From NCBI GenBank assembly GCA_019638455.1, contig JAHBTU010000001.1, positions 697,501-761,500 of the forward strand: a DNA stretch of 64,000 bases. The letters run 5' to 3'. Shown here one piece after another: positions 35,896-44,087 of the stretch. The DNA is from Saprospiraceae bacterium (GTDB lineage Bacteria; Bacteroidota; Bacteroidia; Chitinophagales; Saprospiraceae). Both the position numbers and the translations under genes were made by a program. Position 1 is the stretch's first letter. Each line of letters opens with the position of its first letter. Below the pieces are notes generated by a model. The model saw nothing but the letters and a program-made list of their open reading frames with translations, ran no database searches and was not told where the DNA came from.

Positions 35896-36684
35896 TTACG
35901 CCAATTGCAAGAATTGCTCGTTCCGAAATTTTTGGGAAAATCCCGCCTTGCTCAGATGCTTCAAATGGGCTAGGGTGTGAATGTCGGTGCCGATGAATTC
36001 GTACCAACCATGGTCGAGGATTTTGCGCGCTCGTTTGGCCATTTCCTTGCCTTCCAAGCCAGAGACGGCCATCGCGTTGCCTTGGAAAAGAAGCCCGCTC
36101 TCCTTCAATCCTTCCATGGTATTCCAGTTGTTGCAATAATAGGCGTAGCGTTCTGGGTGGGCAAGAATGGGGGCGTAGCCTTTTTTCTGGATGTTGGACA
36201 GTATTTTTTGCAACGCCGGAAGTATTTGCACTTGTTGAGTGTTGAGCTCCACCAGCAGATATTTTCCATGCAGTGTGAGCAAATCGCCGCTTTCCAGATG
36301 GGCATCGAAGCCCGCGTCGAGCATATATTCCGCGCCCAGCGCCAATTCTACCTCTATGCCTGCTTTGTGCACTGTTTTTTTGAAGTGCTCGAAGACGCGC
36401 CGAAGGTTTCGAGGCTCGTTTGGAAAAGTTTCTTTGATGTGTGGTGTGGCGACAAGCTTCCGATAGCCCAGCTCGACCAACCCCCTTACCATGGCCAATC
36501 CTTCTTTTTCGGTTTGAGCGCCGTCGTCAACACCGGGAAGCCAGTGGGCATGGATGTCCACCGAAAGGTGTGTTCCTATTTTCGTCTGTCCTCCAAAATA
36601 AGGCGAGAACAGGTTCTTGAGAAATTGAGCGGGTCCGGTCGGCATAGCCGGAGGTGTTTGATGTGCGTAAATCGAGTTTTTCAT
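35896..36684 (-). CDS. PHP-type tyrosine-protein phosphatase (CpsB/YwqE-like)
   Basis: 262 residues. The PHP metal motifs are SVDIHAHWLPGVDDGAQTEK, LVATPHIKETFPNEPRNL, YLLVELNTQQ, PILAHPERYAYY and FIGTDIHTLAHLKHL. In capsule loci this enzyme removes phosphates from the tyrosine tail of the Wzc-type kinase. It lies directly upstream of the Wza and Wzc genes in the same operon, which supports that pairing. Confidence 0.92.
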   Translation of the reverse strand: MKNSIYAHQTPPAMPTGPAQFLKNLFSPYFGGQTKIGTHLSVDIHAHWLPGVDDGAQTEKEGLAMVRGLVELGYRKLVATPHIKETFPNEPRNLRRVFEHFKKTVHKAGIEVELALGAEYMLDAGFDAHLESGDLLTLHGKYLLVELNTQQVQILPALQKILSNIQKKGYAPILAHPERYAYYCNNWNTMEGLKESGLLFQGNAMAVSGLEGKEMAKRARKILDHGWYEFIGTDIHTLAHLKHLSKAGFSQKFRNEQFLQLA

Positions 36685-36804
36685 AGTGGGATGTGGGATA
36701 TACGATTGTTTTTTTTGTGATGGATTGAAGGATTATGAAAGAAGGGCTTCGAGCCGCGCAATATATGGAGAAAATGTGGCTCGAAGCCCAACATTGATGA
36801 AGAT

Positions 36805-37791
36805 TTATTGGAACTCAATCATTTCCTCCCTTTCGAAAGGGTGCGGCGACAGGGGCAAAGATACCAAGCGGTGGCTGTTGTCGGCAAATCCTTTCGGCTT
36901 CGCGTTGCGAATGTCGTAGGTGATGCGCACCGCCTCTTCTGCATCGTCGAGACCAAAGCCTTCTCCTTTGAGGACAGCTTCGTAACTTTTCGTGTGCAAA
37001 TCACGGAAGCCATCGCTGAACTCGATTTCTTCCCCGTCCACCAGAAAAGAGCGGAAGGTGCGTCCGCCACTCACGCGCACGTCGGTGGGGATGGTGTCGT
37101 AATTGATGCTGAGGAACCAGCGCACCCGCGCCCGGTCAAATTCAAGGTAGCCGGCTGCTCTATCGTGTGTGTGCAGATGTACCTCGTTTTCTTTCACGTT
37201 GCCAAAAATCCAAGTCAGCGCATCAAAGAAGTGGATGCCGATGTTGGTGGCGATGCCTCCTGATTTTTCGGATTGGCTTTTCCAACTGGTGTAGTACCAG
37301 TTGCCACGAGAGGTGATGTAGGTCACCTCCACGTCGAACATTTTGTCGGGAGGGGCTGCTTCCACCCTGCGCTTCAGGTCGAGCATGTGCGGGTGTAGCC
37401 GCAGTTGGAGGATAGTGTACACGGATTTGCCAAAATACTCTTCTTCTGCGCGTAGCGCGTCCAAGTTCCATGGGTTGAGCACGAGTGGCTTTTCGCAAAT
37501 CACGTCGGCACCGATGCGCAAACCGAATCGGATGTGCGCGTCGTGCAGATAGTTGGGTGAGCAAATAGAGACAAAATCAATATCCATATCTTCCCGCTTC
37601 AATTTGCTCACGAAGCGGTCGAAACGTTCAAATTCCGTAAAGAAGTAGGCCTCCGGAAAATAGCTGTCAATGACGCCTACATTGTCGTGTTTGTCCAAAG
37701 CTGCCACGAGGGTGTTTCCCGTTTCTTTGATGGCCAACATGTGCCGCGGGGCGATGTAGCCAGCGGCTCCGAGGAGGGTGAAGTTTTTCAT
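36805..37791 (-). CDS. Gfo/Idh/MocA oxidoreductase, WbpB/WlbA-like
   Basis: 328 residues. N-terminal Rossmann fold (MKNFTLLGAAGYIAPRHMLA), IDFVSICSPNYLHDAHIRFG, the catalytic-site EKPL in VICEKPLVLNPWNLDALRAE, and GGIATNIGIHFFDALTWIFG. WbpB/WlbA proteins oxidise UDP-GlcNAcA at C3, the step before a DegT transamination, which is encoded in the same operon. ATG 37791 is preferred; ATG 37821 would add ten residues. This is the first structural gene after the antiterminator. Confidence 0.88.
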   Translation of the reverse strand: MKNFTLLGAAGYIAPRHMLAIKETGNTLVAALDKHDNVGVIDSYFPEAYFFTEFERFDRFVSKLKREDMDIDFVSICSPNYLHDAHIRFGLRIGADVICEKPLVLNPWNLDALRAEEEYFGKSVYTILQLRLHPHMLDLKRRVEAAPPDKMFDVEVTYITSRGNWYYTSWKSQSEKSGGIATNIGIHFFDALTWIFGNVKENEVHLHTHDRAAGYLEFDRARVRWFLSINYDTIPTDVRVSGGRTFRSFLVDGEEIEFSDGFRDLHTKSYEAVLKGEGFGLDDAEEAVRITYDIRNAKPKGFADNSHRLVSLPLSPHPFEREEMIEFQ

Positions 37792-37964
37792 TCGCGTATT
37801 AAAATTGTGGAAAGATGACATGGTCGGAGTTGCTCATTATCAGGAAAATATGGCTTCGCCGATGATAAGTCGCAAAGGACTTAATCTGGCTTGGCATTGC
37901 AAAAATTTTTTTTTGACTTTTCGTCATTGTTAACTTCGGCGGTTGTGAATTATATCTCGCGCTG

Positions 37965-38053
37965 TCAAGTTTGGGCATCGCCACAATCGCAATCTGCTCA
38001 AAATCACTGGCATCAATCATGGTGGACTGAAAAATCCTATCTAATCAAGGTAT
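37965..38053 (-). repeat. Intergenic repeat family A, copy A5 (inverted)
   Basis: On the minus strand it starts GGTATACCTTGATTAG and contains GTGATTTTGAGCAGATTGCG and ATGCCCAAACTTGAC. From ATG 38020 it reads MIDASDFEQIAIVAMPKLDS. Its start abuts and slightly overlaps the TATACC end of repeat B2, so the two families form a composite here. Confidence 0.8.
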
Positions 38054-38225
38054 ACCCAGATTAAAGAAGATTTGAATCTGCCCGTTGGCAAGACAAGGAT
38101 TTCCTTGATTGATTTGCATGATTTCCAAAGGATTGCGAGCACCGTTCGTTCAAAACCACCTTGTCAGACCCCGTACTCGGGGGTTCGGCCGGCCAAGTGA
38201 AGCGGATGGGGCTGATTTGCGTTGA
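38051..38225 (-). repeat. Intergenic repeat family B, copy B2 (175 bp)
   Basis: Reverse complement of 44584-44758 with 4 mismatches in 175 bases by my alignment and no gaps. It holds a GGCCGGCC palindrome, a CCCCGAGTACGGGG hairpin and CAAGGAAATCCTTG. It lies 46 bases after the stop of the antiterminator gene. Confidence 0.92.
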
Positions 38226-38271
38226 CTATATAAATCGGTTTTTAAGGGGAAAGCACATTTTTTTAAGAAGG

Positions 38272-38829
38272 TCAATTGGGTAGGGCTGGGGCGCTGAGAG
38301 GCCTAAGGATGGTGGGGTCAACGTGGATGCGTAGGGAGCAACCAATGGTCCGCAGCTCCACCACAAAGCTTTTTTTTCGCTCTTTTTCCAATAAAATGCC
38401 TCTGACACCAGCCAAATTTCCTGCCACTATTTCTACTTCTTCGCCTAGAAGCATGGATGGGGCCGTTGTCTCCACGCCGATGCCGTCGGCAGCGATGCGT
38501 TGGAGCAGTTGTATCTCTCGCTCAGGAATGGCTATCAGATTTTGGGAAAACTTGACGAACTGGAGCACGTCGGCAGTGTCCAAGACGGGGACGTAGTTTT
38601 GCCGGGTAATCCTCGTGAACACATAACAGCTAATGAGTGGCAACTCTACCGTTTTCACCTTTCGTTCGTAGCGCCGAGTCAGTCGCTGTGTGGGGAGGTA
38701 GGCATGAATTCCTTTTTCTTGAAGGCGTTTCTGCACCAGTTTTTCCCGTTTGTATTTGGTGTAAACCGCAAACCAACGAGGCTCTGACTCGTCAAGGTGG
38801 TTTTCATATTGTTTAAGTCCGTCGTACAT
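38272..38829 (-). CDS. NusG-like transcription antiterminator (UpxY/RfaH type)
   Basis: 185 residues. An NGN domain (PRWFAVYTKYKREKLVQKRL, AYLPTQRLTRRYERKVKTVE, LPLISCYVFTRITRQNY) is followed by a KOW-type C-terminal domain (LLGEEVEIVAGNLAGVRGIL). Specialised NusG paralogues of this kind ride with RNA polymerase and suppress early termination in long polysaccharide operons. It is the first of 29 co-directional genes, the expected place. No UpxZ-like partner gene follows. Repeats B2 and A5 lie between it and the genes it should control. Confidence 0.9.
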   Translation of the reverse strand: MYDGLKQYENHLDESEPRWFAVYTKYKREKLVQKRLQEKGIHAYLPTQRLTRRYERKVKTVELPLISCYVFTRITRQNYVPVLDTADVLQFVKFSQNLIAIPEREIQLLQRIAADGIGVETTAPSMLLGEEVEIVAGNLAGVRGILLEKERKKSFVVELRTIGCSLRIHVDPTILRPLSAPALPN

Positions 38830-39268
38830 CGAAGTTTAGTTTTTGAAAATGCAAAAACCGTGATTTGGATTAGCCTGCGCACATCGACTGAACGGCCGCA
38901 GGCGTACCGTTCTTTCGCAAAGATTTATTCGCTCAAGGGAAAAATGATTATTGAGGGGAAACAGCCCGATCTTTAGCAGCTGTTCGGTTGAGGAAGACGA
39001 GGCAAATGTTGTGCAAATTACGCGCTTCCCAAATTGAGGTCAAAGACATGGCTGATAAATTCTTCATTAAAAAAATTTAGCGCCAATCTTGGTGTTTGCC
39101 TTGTCAACCTGTCCGAAAATCGTGCCAAGAGTTTTGCTCTTTCGAGAAACAAACATGGCTTTTCGGCACATTTTGAGATGTGGGGTTATTTAAATTCGCA
39201 GCTCCTGATTTTGCCGAATTTTATTTCAAATTCTCAAAAAACAGGCACCTTTGTCCAAAAAAAATTAT
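38830..39268. other. Divergent intergenic region and probable polysaccharide-operon promoter
   Basis: No gene is supported here. A -7-like AATCTTTG on the minus strand (38918-38925) is one mismatch from TAnnTTTG. A small stem GAACG..CGTTC with an inner GCC/GGC pair lies at 38890-38912, so it would fall at the very start of a transcript from that box. On the plus strand CACCTTTG at 39246-39253 is a near -7 match for the gene at 39269. These sites are suggestions only. Confidence 0.35.
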
Positions 39269-40039
39269 ATGGAACGCAACACACTCATCGGCCTTTCCAT
39301 CGCGCTGGCAGCGGTGCTTTTTGTGCTTTTTCAACAGTCGCCCGGGAGGAAGGCCTCCGAAGCGGATGAACTCGCATCAAGACAGCGTTTTGTGGCAAAC
39401 TACGGCACCCCCACCATTGATGGCACAAGCGACGACCTTGCTTGGCAAAACGCGGTGTGGCTTCCGCTCGACCAAGTTTGGCTGGGCGACCCGCCTCCCA
39501 CTACAGCGGATTTTTCCGGGCGCTACAAGATTCTTTGGGACGAGAACAATTTGTATGTGTTGGCCGAAATCACGGATGACACCTTGCTCGATATTCATGC
39601 AGATGGCTTGTATCATTACTGGGACGATGACTGCCTCGAGATTTTTGTGGATGAAGATGCTTCGGGGGGCGACCACCAATATAACCACAACGCCTTTGCC
39701 TACCATATCGCGCTTGATGGCAGGGTGGTTGATATCGCTTCGGACAAAAAACCTCGCTACTATGACGACCACTGCACCATGCGGCGTGTCACGAACGGCA
39801 ACGTGACCACATGGGAAGTCGCTATCAAAATCTTCGACGGAAACCGATATGTGGAGGGGGGCGACAATATCCCTCGCATGCTCAAAGCGGGCAAAAAGCT
39901 GGGGTTCGCATTGGCGTATTGCGACAACGACTACTCGCCCGAACGAGAGCATTTTATCGGCTCGGTGCGCGTGGAGGGCGAGGACAAAAACAGAGGCTGG
40001 ATTGATGCTGGCATTTTTGGTCTGCTCGAACTGAAATGA
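39269..40039 (+). CDS. CBM9-like carbohydrate-binding protein, membrane anchored or secreted
   Basis: 256 residues. An N-terminal hydrophobic segment (NTLIGLSIALAAVLFVLFQQ, about 4-23) is a signal anchor or uncleaved signal. The rest is a CBM9-type beta-sandwich: TPTIDGTSDDLAWQNAVWLP, YKILWDENNLYVLAEITDDT, HYWDDDCLEIFVDED, WEVAIKIF and KLGFALAYCDND. Such domains bind sugar ends or serve as stand-alone modules. ATG 39269 is used instead of TTG 39251. It is divergent from the antiterminator and one base before the YjbR-like gene, so it may share that gene's transcript rather than act in the polysaccharide locus. Confidence 0.82.
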   Translation: MERNTLIGLSIALAAVLFVLFQQSPGRKASEADELASRQRFVANYGTPTIDGTSDDLAWQNAVWLPLDQVWLGDPPPTTADFSGRYKILWDENNLYVLAEITDDTLLDIHADGLYHYWDDDCLEIFVDEDASGGDHQYNHNAFAYHIALDGRVVDIASDKKPRYYDDHCTMRRVTNGNVTTWEVAIKIFDGNRYVEGGDNIPRMLKAGKKLGFALAYCDNDYSPEREHFIGSVRVEGEDKNRGWIDAGIFGLLELK

Positions 40040-40040
40040 T

Positions 40041-40379
40041 ATGGATATCGAAATGCTTCGCACCCTTTGTCTTTCTCTTCCCAGTGCGACGGAGGACATC
40101 AAATGGGAGAATGACCTTTGCTTTTGCGTGGGCGGAAAAATGTTTTGTGCCACAGGGCTGGAGCCTGACAGTCCCATATCATTCAAAGTGCCCGACGATT
40201 CGTTTGATGAAATTTCCACCCGCCCCGGCTTCAAACCCGCCCCGTATTTAGCGAGAGCCAAATGGGTGTCGGTGGCTGAATATGGCTTGTTGAGCAAGGA
40301 GGAATGGGCGTTTTTTGTGCGTCAGTCGTACGAATTGGTCAGAGCCAAACTGCCCAAAAAAATCCGCGACCACCTTTGA
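40041..40379 (+). CDS. MmcQ/YjbR-family DNA-binding-fold protein
   Basis: 112 residues. MDIEMLRTLCLSLPSATEDI, WENDLCFCVGGKMFCATGLE, FKVPDDSFDEISTRPGFKPA and AKWVSVAEYGLLSKEEW match the CyaY-like fold of MmcQ/YjbR proteins. Family function is poorly known. It starts one base after the CBM9-like gene. Confidence 0.9.
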   Translation: MDIEMLRTLCLSLPSATEDIKWENDLCFCVGGKMFCATGLEPDSPISFKVPDDSFDEISTRPGFKPAPYLARAKWVSVAEYGLLSKEEWAFFVRQSYELVRAKLPKKIRDHL

Positions 40380-40507
40380 TTCACCACTAAAAGTGCTTCT
40401 TGCACATTGACCTGCAACAAGTAAAACCTCGTTGACGATTATCACAGCATCTCCAAAAACCTCACAATTCCCACATTATCACGTTCTCAAATTCCCACAT
40501 TTCACTC

Positions 40508-41407
40508 ATGCACATTGGCTTAATCGGTCTCGGCAAAATGGGTTACAATCTTGCCCTCAATTTGCGCGAGCATGGTCATCAAATCGTCGCGCACGACCAT
40601 TCCGCAGCGTTGACTGCAAAAATTTCGTCAGAAAAAGATATCGTTGCCGCCAACTCCCTCGCGGAATTATGCGGTCAGCTCTCCCCCCGGCGTGTCATCT
40701 GGCTCATGGTGCCGGCTGGCAATGTAGTGGACGAAGTGATTGAGAACTTGCTCCCTCATCTGGTGGCTGGCGATATCCTGATTGATGGTGGCAACTCCAA
40801 CTTCAACGATTCGATTCGGCGCCACCACCTTCTGAAAAAAATGGGTCTCGAATTCCTCGACTGCGGCACCTCTGGCGGTACTTCGGGTGCCTTGCATGGG
40901 GCGTGCACGATGATTGGCGGCGAGCGAGCGGTGTATGATTTGTGCCGTCCTATTTTCGATGATATTTCCTTGCCCGGAGGCTCTCTCTACATTGGCGGGC
41001 CGGGGGCTGGCCATTTTACCAAAATGGTGCACAATGGCATAGAATACGGCATGATGCAAGCCATCGCCGAAGGCTTCGAGGTGTTGGAAAAATCAAGTTA
41101 CGACATTGATTTTAAGCAAGTCGCCACGCTTTGGAATCATGGCTCGGTAGTTCGCTCATGGCTCATGGAACTCACCGCCAATGCCTTCTCCAAAGACCCC
41201 CATCTGGATGCTATTCGCGGCGTGATGCACTCATCTGGCGAGGGCAAATGGACCCTTGAGACCGCACTTGACCTCGGCGTGCCGACCCCTGTCATCGCAC
41301 TTTCGTTGCTGATGCGTTATCGCTCTCAGCAGGACGACACATTTGCTGGCAAGGTGGTGGCCGCATTGCGCAATGAATTCGGCGGCCACGCAGTGGAAAA
41401 AAAATAG
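40508..41407 (+). CDS. gnd: 6-phosphogluconate dehydrogenase, short (GndA/YqeC-like) form
   Basis: 299 residues. NAD(P) site MHIGLIGLGKMGYNLALNLR, then DGGNSNFNDSIRRHHLLKKM, FLDCGTSGGTSGALHGACTM and catalytic-site KMVHNGIEYGMMQAIAEGFE. It oxidatively decarboxylates 6-phosphogluconate to ribulose-5-phosphate. The 300-residue length fits the short NAD-preferring class rather than the 470-residue class. The kinase that makes its substrate is the next gene, with repeat A4 between them. Confidence 0.92.
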   Translation: MHIGLIGLGKMGYNLALNLREHGHQIVAHDHSAALTAKISSEKDIVAANSLAELCGQLSPRRVIWLMVPAGNVVDEVIENLLPHLVAGDILIDGGNSNFNDSIRRHHLLKKMGLEFLDCGTSGGTSGALHGACTMIGGERAVYDLCRPIFDDISLPGGSLYIGGPGAGHFTKMVHNGIEYGMMQAIAEGFEVLEKSSYDIDFKQVATLWNHGSVVRSWLMELTANAFSKDPHLDAIRGVMHSSGEGKWTLETALDLGVPTPVIALSLLMRYRSQQDDTFAGKVVAALRNEFGGHAVEKK

Positions 41408-41439
41408 ACTTGCGTGTTATTCAGGCGGTCGCTTCAAGT

Positions 41440-41548
41440 TATACCTTGATTCGCAAGGATTTGTCAGTTCACCACGCTCGCTTTCCCTGATTTTGACCAG
41501 ATTGCGCTTTTAGCCATGCCCAAAACTTGGCGGCGCGAAGCATACTTC
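41440..41548 (+). repeat. Intergenic repeat family A, copy A4
   Basis: Begins AGTTATACCTTGATTCGCAA and contains TTTCCCTGATTTTGACCAGA and GCCCAAAACTTGGCGGCGCG. The shared frame reads TLAFPDFDQIALLAMPKTWR but lacks an ATG. It ends 29 bases before the gluconokinase start. Confidence 0.85.
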
Positions 41549-41577
41549 CTGAACAAGAGCTCCCTTGTCCGTATCTT

Positions 41578-42975
41578 ATGCTCATCAGTATAGACATTGG
41601 CACCACGAATGTGAAAGCCGTCGCATGGAACGACGAGGGCCATGTCGTGACGGCCGCCGAAAGAGCCAGCACCACACTGACCCCCGAATACGGATGGAGC
41701 GAACAAGAGCCTGACAGAGTTTTCCGACACACACAAGAGGTGCTGGAGGCCGTAGCGCCCAAGAAAAATAAAGTCCGAGCAGTCGTTTTCTCTGCGGCCA
41801 TGCATGGGCTGGTCGCGCTCGACAAGGCAGGGCGGCCCCTGACGAATTTTCTTCTTTGGTCGGATTTGCGTGCAGACTCCATTGCCAAACAGCTCCGGCA
41901 AGATGGCCGAGGCATGGAAATCTATCGTCGCACAGGTGTGCCCATCCACGCCATGTCGCCATTGTGCAAGTTGATTTGGCTAAGAAAAAACCAGCCAGCG
42001 GTGTTTCAAAATACGCACAAGTTTCTGGGTATCAAGGAATTTGTGTGGCACAGGCTAACTGACAGGTACGAGTCCGACCTTTCTTTGGCCTCCGCGACGG
42101 GTTTGTTGAATATCTGGACGAACAACTGGGACGAAGACGCTTTGAGGCTCGCGGGCATCTCCGCCGAGCAGCTACCCCAATTGGTCTCGCCTTCCGCCAC
42201 TTTCCCTGCCACGGATATGCTGCCCATGCTCATTATTGGCGCCAGCGACGGTGCCTTGGCCAACATCGGTTCCGGCGCGACGGCTCCCGGTCAAGTCGCC
42301 GTCACCATCGGCACCAGCGCCGCCATTCGGATGGTTGCACATGAGCCATTGGTGGACGAAAAGATGCGCACATTTTGTTATCGTCTGGATGAGGGGCGCT
42401 GTATCGTAGGGGGCGCGAGCAACAACGGAACCAATGCCTTGGAGTGGCTGCGCCGGCACATCATGCAGTCCGAACTTGATGCCGATGCGTTTGCCAATCA
42501 GGCTTTGAGCATCCAGCCCGGTTCGGATGGACTGCTTTTTTTGCCCTATCTGCATGGCGAACGCGCACCCCTCTACGATGCCGCCGCACTCGGCAGTTTT
42601 CAGGGACTGAGTGCGCGACACACATATAACAATATGGTGCGTGCGGTCATGGAGGGCGTTTTGTTCAATCTGAAAATTATCGCCGAGCCGTTGGAAGCGC
42701 GGCAACCGACGCTGACGCTTCATGCAGGCGGTGGCTTCTCCAAGAATCAAGCATGGGTACAAATGCTGGCCGATATTTTCCAAAAACCTGTCTGGGTGAA
42801 CGATGAAGGGGCAGACGCATCGGCATCGGGAGCCATGCATCTGGCTCGCGTGATATTGGGCATGGAGCAATCGCCCGAACAAAAGGGGGGAGTAATGGTA
42901 GTGCCGAACCTTGACCACAAGGCTCTTTACGAACAATCATTGAGAAAATTCAGTGGCCTCCTTCGCGGCTACTAA
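41578..42975 (+). CDS. gntK: FGGY-family carbohydrate kinase, probable gluconokinase
   Basis: 465 residues. MLISIDIGTTNVKAVAWNDE (phosphate-1 loop), FSAAMHGLVALDKAGRP, LLWSDLRADSIAKQL, IGASDGALANIGSGATAPGQ, VTIGTSAAIRM and HAGGGFSKNQAWVQMLADIF follow the FGGY fold. Gluconate as substrate is inferred from the 6-phosphogluconate dehydrogenase before it and the gluconate permease at 46009. Xylulokinase-type activity is the alternative. ATG 41578 starts at the conserved Asp-Ile-Gly-Thr loop; the longer frame runs into repeat A4. Confidence 0.88.
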   Translation: MLISIDIGTTNVKAVAWNDEGHVVTAAERASTTLTPEYGWSEQEPDRVFRHTQEVLEAVAPKKNKVRAVVFSAAMHGLVALDKAGRPLTNFLLWSDLRADSIAKQLRQDGRGMEIYRRTGVPIHAMSPLCKLIWLRKNQPAVFQNTHKFLGIKEFVWHRLTDRYESDLSLASATGLLNIWTNNWDEDALRLAGISAEQLPQLVSPSATFPATDMLPMLIIGASDGALANIGSGATAPGQVAVTIGTSAAIRMVAHEPLVDEKMRTFCYRLDEGRCIVGGASNNGTNALEWLRRHIMQSELDADAFANQALSIQPGSDGLLFLPYLHGERAPLYDAAALGSFQGLSARHTYNNMVRAVMEGVLFNLKIIAEPLEARQPTLTLHAGGGFSKNQAWVQMLADIFQKPVWVNDEGADASASGAMHLARVILGMEQSPEQKGGVMVVPNLDHKALYEQSLRKFSGLLRGY

Positions 42976-43002
42976 AACTGCCTGCCTTCCGATGCCGGGC
43001 AT

Positions 43003-43010
43003 TACCTTTG
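43003..43010 (+). promoter_or_regulatory. Probable -7 box for folD
   Basis: TACCTTTG is a perfect match to TAnnTTTG and ends 16 bases before the folD ATG. No clear -33 TTTG is present. Confidence 0.5.
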
Positions 43011-43026
43011 CCCAAAACATTCATAC

Positions 43027-43908
43027 ATGCAACTACTTGACGGAAAACTCCTTTCTGAAAACATCAAAGCCGAACTTGCCGCTGAAGTCGAGGCATTGCG
43101 TGGCAGGGGCGGCAAAACGCCACACCTCGCCGCCGTTTTGGTGGGTGAAAATCCCGCGAGCCAAGTTTATGTAAGTTCCAAAATCAAATCATGCGAGCAG
43201 GTGGGCTTCAAGAGCAGCCTAATTCAGCGCCCTGCCAGCACATCGGAGCAAGAATTGCTGGATGTCGTTCGACAACTCAATGAGGACCCCGACGTGGATG
43301 GGTTCATTGTGCAGTTGCCGTTGCCAAGCCATATCAACGAGGAAAAAATCACGCTTGCCATTGACCATCGAAAAGACGTGGATGGCTTTCACCCCGTCAA
43401 TTTTGGGCGCATGGCGCAAGGGTTGCCAGCATTTCTGCCAGCCACTCCCTTTGGCATTGTGGAAATGTTGCGCCGATACAACATCGAAACGGCTGGCAAG
43501 CATTGTGTCGTGGTGGGGCGGAGCAACATCGTGGGCACACCCATAAGCATATTGCTTTCGAGAAAAGGTTATCCCGGTGATTGCACGGTGACACTGACGC
43601 ATTCGCGCACCCAAAACTTGCCCGCAGAAGTACGGCGCGCAGATATTGTGGTGGCCGCCATCGGTATTCCACAATTTATTAAAGGCGATTGGATAAAAGA
43701 AGGCACGGTTGTGATTGATGTGGGCATCAACCGCTTCCCAGACACGACCAAAAAATCAGGCTATCGGTTGGTGGGCGATGTTGATTTCGAGGCAGTCGCC
43801 CCCAAATGCAGCCACATCACCCCCGTGCCCGGCGGCGTGGGGCTGATGACCGTGACGGCGCTTCTGATGAATACCCTGAAAGCTTGCAAAAAGGAAATTT
43901 ATCCGTAA
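43027..43908 (+). CDS. folD: Bifunctional methylene-THF dehydrogenase/cyclohydrolase
   Basis: 293 residues. The catalytic YVSSKIKSCEQVG holds the family Tyr and Lys, then DGFIVQLPLPSHINEEKI, DVDGFHPVNFGRMAQG, VVGRSNIVGTPISILLSRKG and VPGGVGLMTVTALLMNTLKA. It interconverts methylene-, methenyl- and 10-formyl-THF in the cytosol. 10-formyl-THF is the donor for formyltransferases such as the one at 5398, but the genes are unlinked in transcription. The usual PGGVGPMT is PGGVGLMT. Confidence 0.96.
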   Translation: MQLLDGKLLSENIKAELAAEVEALRGRGGKTPHLAAVLVGENPASQVYVSSKIKSCEQVGFKSSLIQRPASTSEQELLDVVRQLNEDPDVDGFIVQLPLPSHINEEKITLAIDHRKDVDGFHPVNFGRMAQGLPAFLPATPFGIVEMLRRYNIETAGKHCVVVGRSNIVGTPISILLSRKGYPGDCTVTLTHSRTQNLPAEVRRADIVVAAIGIPQFIKGDWIKEGTVVIDVGINRFPDTTKKSGYRLVGDVDFEAVAPKCSHITPVPGGVGLMTVTALLMNTLKACKKEIYP

Positions 43909-43932
43909 TGTTGAAGCCTTACGCACTCGCCG

Positions 43933-44016
43933 ACTGACAGATTTTATTGGAAGTGTTTTTTTGACAGAGCATTCAAACAACAAAACCAATCTTGCAAATC
44001 ATGTTAATCCTGTCAA
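43933..44016. repeat. Intergenic palindromic repeat family C, copy C2 (uninterrupted)
   Basis: ACTGACAGATTTTATTGGAA, TTTTTTTGACAGAG, then ACAACAAAACCAATCTTG and AAATCATGTTAATCCTGTCA. It aligns over about 80 bases with 838-883 joined to 2116-2170, giving the structure of the repeat without the IS. Confidence 0.7.
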
Positions 44017-44087
44017 AAAAAAAGAAATTCGTCAGTTGGGAACAGGCGATGTCGAGCGAATAGGATTTTCAAAAACAAACACCCATC

